From the NCBI RefSeq assembly GCF_004137685.1, contig NZ_QYBB01000009.1, positions 103,586-167,585 of the forward strand: a DNA stretch of 64,000 nt, written 5' to 3'. A program made the translations under genes and the position numbers. Each line of letters starts with the position of its first letter. Position 1 is the first letter of the stretch. Below the pieces are notes generated by a model. It ran no database searches, was not told the origin of the DNA, and was given only the letters and a program-made list of their open reading frames with translations. This DNA is from Lichenibacterium minor. Lineage in GTDB: Bacteria > Pseudomonadota > Alphaproteobacteria > Rhizobiales > Beijerinckiaceae. Shown here in pieces: positions 53,227 through 60,208 of the stretch.

Positions 53227-54882
53227 ATGACGGACGGGACGATCGACGTGGGCGCCATCGCGGGCGCCGAAACCGTCGCGGGCGTGCGCTACACGGAAGC
53301 CGAACGCGCCCTGATGGCCGACAACCTCCAGGCCCAGGTCGACATGGCGATCCGGCGCCGCCGCGTGCCGCTGCCCCACGACCTGCCGCCCGCCCTGCGC
53401 TTCGACCCCCGCCCGCCGGGCTTCGCCATGCCGGCCGCGGCGCCCTTCCGCCCCCTGGCGGTCGACTCCGGTCCCCTGCCCGACCGCGACGAGGACATCG
53501 CCTTCGCGCCGGTCGGGCGCCTCGCCGGCTGGATCGCGTCCCGCGCCCTCACCTCCGAACGCTTGACCAGCCTCTACCTCGACCGGATCGCCCGCATCGG
53601 CCCGCGGCTCGAATGCGTCGCGCTCGCCACGCCCGAGCTGGCGATGCGGCAGGCGAAGGACGCCGACGTCGCCCTGGCGGCGGGCCGCCACCTCGGGCCG
53701 CTGCACGGCATCCCCTATGGCGCCAAGGACCTGCTCGACACCGCCGGCATCGCCACCGAATGGGGGGCGGAACCGTATCGCGGCCGCGTGCCGGACGCCG
53801 ACGCCGCCGTGGTGCGGCGCTTGGCGGAGGCCGGCGCCGTGCTGGCCTGCAAGACCACGCTCGGGGCGCTGGCCTACGGCGACATCTGGTCGGGCGGCGT
53901 CACCCGCAACCCGTGGAACCCGCGCGAAGGCTCGGGCGGGTCTTCGGCGGGCTCGGGCTCGGCGACGGCGGCCGGGCTCGTCGGCTTCGCCATCGGCACG
54001 GAAACGCTGGGCTCGATCGTGTCGCCGTCGATGCGCTGCGGCACGACGGGGCTGCGGCCGACCTTCGGCCGCGTGGCCCGCACCGGCGCCATGCCGCTGT
54101 GCCCGAGCCTCGACAAGGTCGGCCCCATGTGCCGCTCCGTCGCCGACACCGCGCTGGTGCTCGCCGCGATCGGAGGTGCCGACCCCGGCGACCCGTCCTC
54201 GATCGCGGCCCCCTTCGGCTACGACGCGGCCGAGCCCGTCGCCGGCCTGCGCCTCGGCTGGTTCCCGGCCGACTTCGCGGCGGAAGGCGTCGACGACCTC
54301 GACCGCGCCGCGCTGGACCACGCCCGCGCGCTCGGGCTGGAGCTGGTGGAGCTCGCGCGGCCGGACCTGCCCTACGACGCCCTGATGGCCGTGCTCTACG
54401 CCGAAGCGGCGGCCTCCTTCGAACGGCTGACGCTCGACGGCGACGACGACAGCCTGGCCTGGCAGGACGCCGGCGCCTGGCCGAACAGCTTCCGCAAGGC
54501 GCGCTTCCTGTCCGCGGTGGACCTCGTCGGCGCGGATCGCCTTCGCAGCCTCGTGATGCGCGACACCGACGCGCTGTTCGGGCGGGTCGACGCCATGATC
54601 GGGCCCTGCTTCGCCGGGCCCATGCTGACGATCACCAACTTCACCGGCCACCCCTGCCTGGCGCTGCGCGCCGGATTCCGCCGGTCCCCGACCCGCCGCC
54701 GCCTGTCGCTCGCCGAAGGGCGGCTCGACCAGGGCGAGGACGGCACCGGCGCGCTGTTCCGCGTGCCCCATGCCGTCAGCCTCTACGGCCGGCTCTTCGA
54801 CGAGGGCACGGTGCTGCGCATCGGCGCCGCCCTCGAAGCGCGCTTCGACGTCGCCTCGGAGCGCCCGCCCTCCGCGGCGTGA
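53227..54882 (+). CDS. Amidase (amidase-signature family)
   Basis: 551 residues. The triad is visible: Lys in LHGIPYGAKDLLDTAG, and the two Ser in EGSGGSSAGSGSATAAG and TETLGSIVSPSMRCG. A leading segment of about 90 residues precedes the domain. The nearest characterised groups include GatA-like amidases and AtzF-type enzymes. It should cleave an amide inside the cell, following uptake by the linked ABC importer. Substrate not resolved. Confidence 0.9.
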   Translation: MTDGTIDVGAIAGAETVAGVRYTEAERALMADNLQAQVDMAIRRRRVPLPHDLPPALRFDPRPPGFAMPAAAPFRPLAVDSGPLPDRDEDIAFAPVGRLAGWIASRALTSERLTSLYLDRIARIGPRLECVALATPELAMRQAKDADVALAAGRHLGPLHGIPYGAKDLLDTAGIATEWGAEPYRGRVPDADAAVVRRLAEAGAVLACKTTLGALAYGDIWSGGVTRNPWNPREGSGGSSAGSGSATAAGLVGFAIGTETLGSIVSPSMRCGTTGLRPTFGRVARTGAMPLCPSLDKVGPMCRSVADTALVLAAIGGADPGDPSSIAAPFGYDAAEPVAGLRLGWFPADFAAEGVDDLDRAALDHARALGLELVELARPDLPYDALMAVLYAEAAASFERLTLDGDDDSLAWQDAGAWPNSFRKARFLSAVDLVGADRLRSLVMRDTDALFGRVDAMIGPCFAGPMLTITNFTGHPCLALRAGFRRSPTRRRLSLAEGRLDQGEDGTGALFRVPHAVSLYGRLFDEGTVLRIGAALEARFDVASERPPSAA

Positions 54883-55053
54883 CCGGGCGGGGGCGGCCGC
54901 TTCACGCACCCTGTCCCGCCCGCCGGAGCCGATCCGGCATCCTCGCTCGGCGAAACCCCTCGGCGAAACCCTTCGCGACGGCGTCCCGCCCGGGACCGCG
55001 CCGGCGCGCGCCCGACACGGGGCGCCGCCGTGCCCCACCGCGCGGGAATCGGC

Positions 55054-55083
55054 TTGCAGTTTGGAACTGATCCAGTCTATAAC
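55054..55083 (+). promoter_or_regulatory. Promoter with internal dyad, first four-Cys mini-protein
   Basis: TTGCAG (55054-55059) and TATAAC (55078-55083) are spaced by 18. The spacer holds the dyad TGGAACTGATCCA (55062-55074), exactly where a repressor would block RNA polymerase. The same core TGGAAC-N3-TCCAG occurs before the second paralogue. The design loosely recalls Irr/Fur-type iron boxes, but the arms are not an exact match. Confidence 0.65.
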
Positions 55084-55132
55084 CATTCCAGACAACGACG
55101 GGCCGCGGCCCTCGCGTTCTGGAGACCACACC

Positions 55133-55345
55133 ATGATGACCAAGTCCGGTTCCTGCGGCGCCTGCGCCTTCTTCGACGAACACAACGCTGCGGCGCAGTC
55201 GGGCCAGGAAGGCCTATGCCGCTTCAACCCGCCGGTCTCGCAGCCGACCGCCGACGCCCATGGCCTGTGGCCCGTCGTGACCGAGAAGGACTGGTGCGGC
55301 CACTTCGCCCCCGAGGCCGTCGCGGGCGCCGTCGCGGCCGAGTGA
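55133..55345 (+). CDS. Four-cysteine mini-protein, paralogue 1
   Basis: 70 residues. Cys8, Cys11, Cys29 and Cys55 lie in CGACAFFDE, GLCRFNPP and KDWCGHF, with an invariant-looking GLWPVV between. The pattern CxxC ... CR(F)xPP ... WPxV ... WCGxF occurs in many small uncharacterised bacterial proteins and suggests a metal or iron-sulfur site. No export signal, so cytoplasmic. Paralogue 2 lies 101 bases downstream. The first ATG (55133) or the next codon (55136) could start it. Function unknown. Confidence 0.8.
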   Translation: MMTKSGSCGACAFFDEHNAAAQSGQEGLCRFNPPVSQPTADAHGLWPVVTEKDWCGHFAPEAVAGAVAAE

Positions 55346-55370
55346 TCCGCGGCCCGCGGGTCGCAGGAAA

Positions 55371-55406
55371 AGTCTGGAACAACTCCAGACTGGATGAGTT
55401 CTAGAA
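55371..55406 (+). promoter_or_regulatory. Operator-like dyads before the second four-Cys mini-protein
   Basis: A perfect inverted repeat has arms AGTCTGGA (55371-55378) and TCCAGACT (55384-55391) around ACAAC. It shares TGGAAC-N3-TCCAG with the site at 55062-55074. An adjacent TTCTAGAA palindrome (55399-55406) adds a second candidate half. It may also fold as an RNA hairpin that separates the two genes. Confidence 0.6.
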
Positions 55407-55446
55407 ACAGACGGGCCGGTGGCCCGAGGATTTCCGGGAGAGCACC

Positions 55447-55665
55447 ATGGTTTCGGCTTCGAGCGCTTGCGGTAACTGCGCCTTCTTCGACGAGCATCAC
55501 GGCAACAGCGCCGCGGCCACGCAGGACGGCGGCCTGTGCCGCTTCAACCCGCCCGTGACGCAGCCGACCGCCGATGCCCACGGCCTGTGGCCCGTGGTGT
55601 CCGAGAAGGACTGGTGCGGTCATTTCGCCCCCGAAACGGCGGGCGGCATGACGGCAGCCGAATGA
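55447..55665 (+). CDS. Four-cysteine mini-protein, paralogue 2
   Basis: 72 residues, a close copy of paralogue 1: CGNCAFFDEHH, LCRFNPPVTQPTADAHGLWP and VSEKDWCGHFAPE, with Cys8, Cys11, Cys31 and Cys57. The loop between the Cys pairs is two residues longer. GGGAGAGCACC precedes the ATG. It ends ahead of a strong terminator. Tandem duplication with conserved upstream dyads suggests dose or condition-specific expression of the same small metal-binding protein. Confidence 0.8.
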   Translation: MVSASSACGNCAFFDEHHGNSAAATQDGGLCRFNPPVTQPTADAHGLWPVVSEKDWCGHFAPETAGGMTAAE

Positions 55666-55694
55666 TCGGCTGATCCATCTCCGACGATCGGAAG

Positions 55695-55719
55695 AGCCCG
55701 GCCCCGTGCCGGGCTTTTT
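55695..55719 (+). terminator. Intrinsic terminator after paralogue 2
   Basis: Perfect 8-base arms AGCCCGGC (55695-55702) and GCCGGGCT (55708-55715) enclose CCCGT and are followed by a T-run to 55719. It is the most classical rho-independent terminator in the window. Confidence 0.88.
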
Positions 55720-55907
55720 CGCGTCCGGCGATTGCCCCGCCGCGCGGATCGGGGCAGGACAGGGCGACGTTTTCCGTGGTTTGCCTGTCGACCGGCGACG
55801 ATCCGTCCGGCGCGGCGCGGACCGCGGGGCAGAAGCGGCCCATATGGCAGGGACGCGCGGGGCATCCCCCCGCGCCCCCGCAACCCAGTTCAGGGACACC
55901 AAGACGC

Positions 55908-56807
55908 ATGACCGCGGCCGACCCGTTGCCCACGACAGCCACCGTCGCGCCGGCCGAGGCCGACCGGACCCACATCCTCAACCTGTCCTGCACGGACCGC
56001 CCGGGCATCGTGGCGCGCGTCACGACCTCGATCGCCGCCATCGGCGGCAACATCGCCGAAAGCGCCCAATATTGGGACCGGTCGACGGACCGCTTCTTCA
56101 TGCGGATCCTGTTCACCGCTCCGGCCGAGGTCGGCCACGGGGTGATCCACGGCGCCCTGAAGAGCGCCATCGACGGCTTCGGCATGACGTTCAGCCTGAC
56201 GGACGGCGACACGGTGCCGCGCATCCTGATCCTGGTGTCGAAGTTCGACCATTGCCTGCTGAACCTGCTTTACCAGATCCGCGTCGGCTGGCTGCGGGCC
56301 GAGGTGGCCGCGATCGCGTCCAACCATCCGGACGCGCGCGCCATCGCGGAACAGCACGGCGTGCCGTTCCACCACTTCCCCGTGACCAAGGCGACGAAGC
56401 CCGAACAGGAAGCGCAGGTGCTGCGGCTTTACCGGGACACGGGGGCCGACCTCGTGGTGCTGGCGCGCTACATGCAGGTGCTGTCGAACGAGCTGTCGAC
56501 GGCGCTGTCCGGCCACGCCATCAACATCCACCACTCGTTCCTGCCCTCGTTCAAGGGCGCGAAGCCCTACCACCAGGCGCACGAGCGCGGCGTGAAGCTG
56601 ATCGGCGCCACCGCCCACTACGTCACGCCCGACCTGGACGAGGGCCCGATCATCGAGCAGGAAACCGAGCGCGTCACCCACGCCCTGTCGGCCGACGACC
56701 TCGTGGCGGTCGGGCGCGACGTCGAAGCGCGCGTGCTGGCGCGGGGCGTGAAGCTGCACCTGGAACGGCGCGTGCTCCTGAACGGCCACAAGACCGTGGT
56801 GTTCTGA
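55908..56807 (+). CDS. purU: Formyltetrahydrofolate deformylase
   Basis: 299 residues. An N-terminal ACT domain (ILNLSCTDRPGIVARVTTSI, then GGNIAESAQY) precedes a formyltransferase-like domain: VSKFDHCLLNLLYQ, ARYMQVLS, HAINIHHSFLPSFKGAKPY (catalytic His) and GATAHYVTPDLDEGPI (Asp). It releases formate from 10-formyl-THF. folD follows on the same strand. With the Rieske demethylase upstream this forms an outlet for methyl-derived C1 units. ATG 55908. Confidence 0.95.
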   Translation: MTAADPLPTTATVAPAEADRTHILNLSCTDRPGIVARVTTSIAAIGGNIAESAQYWDRSTDRFFMRILFTAPAEVGHGVIHGALKSAIDGFGMTFSLTDGDTVPRILILVSKFDHCLLNLLYQIRVGWLRAEVAAIASNHPDARAIAEQHGVPFHHFPVTKATKPEQEAQVLRLYRDTGADLVVLARYMQVLSNELSTALSGHAINIHHSFLPSFKGAKPYHQAHERGVKLIGATAHYVTPDLDEGPIIEQETERVTHALSADDLVAVGRDVEARVLARGVKLHLERRVLLNGHKTVVF

Positions 56808-56821
56808 CACGAGCCGACATC

Positions 56822-56936
56822 CAACCTTTTTCCGAAGGGCTTCGTCCCTTCGCGGGGCTCGGGGCGGAGCCCCGTCGTAGAGCTTCCCGGGGCTCCGCCC
56901 CGAGCCCCCGCCAGAGGACCAGCCCTCTGGACAGCC
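56822..56936. repeat. Dispersed palindromic element, two inverted copies between purU and folD
   Basis: A reverse copy (hairpin CGAAGGG/CCCTTCG then GGGGCTCGGGGCGGAGCCCC) faces a forward copy (GGGGCTCCGCCCCGAGCCCC then hairpin CCAGAGG/CCTCTGG). The two cores pair over about 20 bases, making a very large potential hairpin. This paired arrangement is typical of REP/BIME-like elements. Confidence 0.65.
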
Positions 56937-56949
56937 GACGGGGCGTCCC

Positions 56950-57834
56950 ATGTCACAGGCCACCATCATCGACGGCAAGGCGGCCGCGGCCGCCGTCATC
57001 GACACCGTGAAGGCGGGCGCGGCGGCGCTCGAAGCCCGCACCGGCGTCAGGCCCGGCCTCGCCGTGGTGATCGTCGGCGAGGATCCGGCGAGCCAGGTCT
57101 ACGTCGCCTCGAAGGGCCGCATGGCCGAAGCCTGCGGCTTCAAATCGGTGAAGCACGCCCTTCCGGCCGACACCGCGCAGGCGGAGCTCGCGGCGCTCGT
57201 GGCCTCGCTCAACGCCGACCCGACGATCCACGGCATCCTGCTGCAACTCCCGCTGCCGAAGCCGCTCGACCCGCTGCCGATCATCGCCACCATCGCGCCG
57301 GAGAAGGACGTCGACGGCTTGAACGAGGTCAACGCCGGCCGCGTCGCGCTCGGCGACTTCGGCCGCGCCTTCGTGCCCTGCACTCCGGCGGGCTCGATGG
57401 TGCTGATCCGCTCCGCCATGCCCGACCTGCGCGGCAGGCACGCCGTGGTGGTCGGCCGCTCCAACCTCGTCGGCAAGCCCATCGCGGCGCTGCTCCTGGC
57501 CGCCGACTGCACGGTGACGATCGCGCATTCCCGCACGCGCGACCTGCCCGCCCTGTGCCGCACCGCCGACGTGCTGGTGGCCGCCGTCGGCCGGCCCGAG
57601 ATGGTGAAGGCCGACTGGGTCAAGCCCGGCGCCGTGGTGATCGACGTGGGCATCAACCGCGTGCCCGCGCCCGAGAAGGGCGAGGGCAAGACGCGCCTCG
57701 TGGGCGACGTGGACCTGGACGGCGCGCGCGCCAACGCCGCCGCGGTGACGCCGGTGCCGGGCGGCGTGGGCCCCATGACCATCGCCATGCTGATGGAGAA
57801 CACGCTGGTGGCGGCGACGCGCGCGGCGGGGTGA
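56950..57834 (+). CDS. folD: Methylenetetrahydrofolate dehydrogenase/cyclohydrolase
   Basis: 294 residues. [28 protein letters not shown] has the catalytic Tyr-x3-Lys (YVASK), followed by [13 protein letters not shown] and the NADP site [18 protein letters not shown]; the C-terminal [19 protein letters not shown] is diagnostic. It interconverts 5,10-methylene-THF and 10-formyl-THF. Together with PurU it yields formate and NADPH from C1 units. ATG 56950 lies after the double palindrome, 142 bases from purU. Confidence 0.96.
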   Translation: MSQATIIDGKAAAAAVIDTVKAGAAALEARTGVRPGLAVVIVGEDPASQVYVASKGRMAEACGFKSVKHALPADTAQAELAALVASLNADPTIHGILLQLPLPKPLDPLPIIATIAPEKDVDGLNEVNAGRVALGDFGRAFVPCTPAGSMVLIRSAMPDLRGRHAVVVGRSNLVGKPIAALLLAADCTVTIAHSRTRDLPALCRTADVLVAAVGRPEMVKADWVKPGAVVIDVGINRVPAPEKGEGKTRLVGDVDLDGARANAAAVTPVPGGVGPMTIAMLMENTLVAATRAAG

Positions 57835-58342
57835 ACCGCGATCCGGCCGGGCGGGCGACCGACGGTTCGGAGCGCCTGAGCTTCGCGAACGCGCCGATGG
57901 CACGATCTCCGATGGCGCGATCTCCGATGCGCCGGGGTCATGCTCGGCGTCCGGAGTCCGCGGCTTCGAGAGTCTAGTCGACGCGATCGCAACTATGATG
58001 AACAGTGTATCAACGCAGTCCTTCGCCTTCGACGCGGCACATTTACCGAATTCATTTCGATCTTTCAGCAACGCATTGATCTCGATTCCGTCAATCTGGG
58101 CGGCATGGAATCCGCGGCATTTCGCGATCGCGTTATCGCGTTTCGCAATCGATTCAGCGGTCGCGCACGGGCTCCTGTCTTCGCCCGATCACGCCCCGTT
58201 CCCGTCCGCCGGTCGCTCTCCATCGTTGAGCAAGCTGTAACGTATGACGTGAGATGAGTTCAGTGGGAGCCGGATCGAGGTCTGGTGGCATGACGCCTCT
58301 CCCAGTCCATCATGGGCATCGACTGCAACAGATCCCGACGAG
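57835..58342. other. Intergenic region folD to the chemotaxis locus
   Basis: 508 bases without a recognisable gene. A 15-base tandem pair, GATGGCACGATCTCC (57896-57910) and GATGGCGCGATCTCC (57911-57925), is followed by a partial third unit. From about 57965 to 58160 the sequence is less GC-rich than the surroundings; the short open frames there have no family look. The promoter of the REC-HD-GYP/chemotaxis genes should lie in the last 100 bases. Confidence 0.5.
57896..57933. repeat. 15-bp tandem repeat
   Basis: Two units differing at one base, GATGGC(A/G)CGATCTCC, plus a truncated third (GATGCGCC). Located 62 bases after folD. Could be a short variable repeat. Confidence 0.7.
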
Positions 58343-59506
58343 ATGTCGGGTCCGTGCGTCATCCACAGCTCCATGAGACGGACTTGCGACATCATGCTGG
58401 TGATGCTTGTCGACGACAGCAGGAGCAGCCTGCTTCATCTGAAGAACCTTCTCGAAGGCTGCGGCGGCGTTGAGGGCAGCCTGTACGAGGACCCGCACCT
58501 GGCCCTCGACGCCGCGGACCGGCAGCATTTCGACCTCGTCATCGTCGACCACGTCATGCCGAAGATGGACGGGATCGAGTTCACGCGGCGGCTCCGGGCC
58601 ATGCCGAGCTACGCCCAGGCCCCGATCGTCATGCTCACCGCCAGTTCGAGCCAGGCTGTCCGCCTGGCGGCCCTGGAAGCCGGCGCGACCGACTTCCTGC
58701 CGAAGATGTCGAACTGGATCGAGCTCAGCGTCAAGCTGCGCAACCTCATCACCCTGTCGAGCGCCGTGCGGGCCCGCGACGACCAGGCCGCCCGCCTGGC
58801 CCGCGAGGTCGAGGTCGCCACCCGCAAGCTGCACGACCGCGAGGAGGAGATGATCTTCCGCCTGTCGCTCGCGGTGGAATACCGGGACAGCGACACGGGC
58901 GAGCACACGCTGCGCGTCGCCCGCTACAGCCGCATGATCGCCGAGGAGCTCGGCCTTCCGCCGGAAGACTGCCGCGGCATCTACCTCGCGGCGCCGCTGC
59001 ACGACGTCGGCAAGGTGGCCGTGCCCGACAGCGTGCTGCTGAAGCCCGGCCGCCTGACCGCCGACGAGACGGAGGTCGTGCGCACCCACGCGGCCGTGGG
59101 CGAGCGCATCCTCGGCGACAGCGGCTCCGACCTGATGCGCCTCGCCGCCGAGATCGCCGGCAACCACCACGAGCGCTGGGACGGGACGGGATACCCGCGG
59201 CGGCTGGCGGGCGAAGCGATCCCGCTCAGCGCCCGCATCGTCGCCGTGGCCGACGTCTTCGACGCCATGACGACGGAACGCCCCTACAAGGCGGCCATGC
59301 CGGCCGCGACCGCGCTCGACACGCTCGCGGCGGAGCGGGGCCGGCACTTCGACCCGCGCTGCGTGGACGCCTTCCTGGCCGCCCAGAAGCGCGTCCTCCC
59401 CGGCCCTCCCCTGACGCGACGCGACCGCGACGCGCCAAACCCGACGGCGGCGCTTTCGCCGACGCCCTCCAGCGTCGTCGCCTTTCCCCGCCGCTGCGCC
59501 TGCTGA
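58343..59506 (+). CDS. Response regulator with HD-GYP phosphodiesterase domain
   Basis: 387 residues with the longest start. Receiver domain about residues 18-135: LVMLVDDSRSSL and phospho-Asp in LVIVDHVMPKMDG. HD-GYP domain: GEHTLRVARYSRMIAEELG, APLHDVGKVAVPDSVLLKPG, NHHERWDGTGYPRRLAGE and VADVFDAMTTERPYK, an intact catalytic set for cyclic-di-GMP hydrolysis. The tail is disordered and Pro/Arg-rich. ATGs at 58373 and 58394 are equally likely starts, since none has a good ribosome site. It sits upstream of the chemotaxis genes, linking c-di-GMP with motility. Confidence 0.9.
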   Translation: MSGPCVIHSSMRRTCDIMLVMLVDDSRSSLLHLKNLLEGCGGVEGSLYEDPHLALDAADRQHFDLVIVDHVMPKMDGIEFTRRLRAMPSYAQAPIVMLTASSSQAVRLAALEAGATDFLPKMSNWIELSVKLRNLITLSSAVRARDDQAARLAREVEVATRKLHDREEEMIFRLSLAVEYRDSDTGEHTLRVARYSRMIAEELGLPPEDCRGIYLAAPLHDVGKVAVPDSVLLKPGRLTADETEVVRTHAAVGERILGDSGSDLMRLAAEIAGNHHERWDGTGYPRRLAGEAIPLSARIVAVADVFDAMTTERPYKAAMPAATALDTLAAERGRHFDPRCVDAFLAAQKRVLPGPPLTRRDRDAPNPTAALSPTPSSVVAFPRRCAC

Positions 59507-59535
59507 ACTCCTGCCCTCCCCGTTCGAGCTTCACC

Positions 59536-59832
59536 ATGACCGACGACGTCCACACCGAACTCATCACGGGCGACGCGCTGCTGGCCGGCGCCGACGACCT
59601 GCAGGGCCGCCTCGGCGCGCTCCTGGCCACCGGGCGGCCGATCCGGCTCGACCTGTCGGGCGTCACGGCGGCGGACGTCAGCTTCGTCCAGCTGATGGTG
59701 TCGGCCTCGCTCACGGCGGAGCGGGCCGGGCAGTCGCTGGTCCTGACCGGCTTCTCGCCGAAGCTCCGCGTCACCTTCGAAAAGGCCGGGGTGCCGGTCG
59801 ACCCGACGGCCGGCCGCATCACGCTCAACTGA
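59536..59832 (+). CDS. STAS domain protein
   Basis: 98 residues, one STAS domain: LDLSGVTAADVSFVQLMVSASLTA and GQSLVLTGFSPKLRVTFEKAGV (cores LDLSGVTAAD, LTGFSPKL). The Ser of FVQLM-type phosphorylatable loops is not in its usual place, so regulation by phosphorylation is uncertain. Small STAS proteins open many alphaproteobacterial chemotaxis operons. cheY starts 10 bases later. Confidence 0.85.
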   Translation: MTDDVHTELITGDALLAGADDLQGRLGALLATGRPIRLDLSGVTAADVSFVQLMVSASLTAERAGQSLVLTGFSPKLRVTFEKAGVPVDPTAGRITLN

Positions 59833-59842
59833 GGATCCCCCA

Positions 59843-60208
59843 ATGGCCACAGTGCTCACCGTGGACGACTCCCCGAGCGTCCGCCAACTCGTCCGCATCG
59901 TCCTCGAAGGCGCCGGCTACACCGTCCTGGAGGCCGAAAACGGCCAGGACGGCCTGGCGAAGGCCAAGGCCACCCCGCCCGACCTCGTCATCACCGACCT
60001 CAACATGCCGGTGATGAACGGGCTCGACTTCATCCGGGCCCTGCGGGCCACCCCCGCCGTGCTGGGCGTGCCGATCGTGTTCCTGACCACCGAGTCGAAC
60101 GACGCCCTGAAACAGGAAGCCAAGGCGGCCGGCGCGACGGGCTGGATCACCAAGCCGTTCAAGCCCGAGCAGGTCCTGGCCGCCGCCGCCAAGCTGGTGC
60201 GCAAATGA
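59843..60208 (+). CDS. cheY: Chemotaxis response regulator CheY
   Basis: 121 residues, a single receiver. Acidic pair Asp8/Asp9, phospho-Asp52 in VITDLNMPVMNG, Thr in FLTTES and Lys104 in WITKPFKPEQ are all present. It carries the signal from CheA to the flagellar motor. It overlaps cheA by four bases (ATGA). Confidence 0.93.
   Translation: MATVLTVDDSPSVRQLVRIVLEGAGYTVLEAENGQDGLAKAKATPPDLVITDLNMPVMNGLDFIRALRATPAVLGVPIVFLTTESNDALKQEAKAAGATGWITKPFKPEQVLAAAAKLVRK

Noticed and set aside
57995..58240. 81-codon frame upstream of the HD-GYP gene
   Set aside because: No ribosome site, no family motif; a neighbouring overlapping frame of equal quality exists, so neither is supported.
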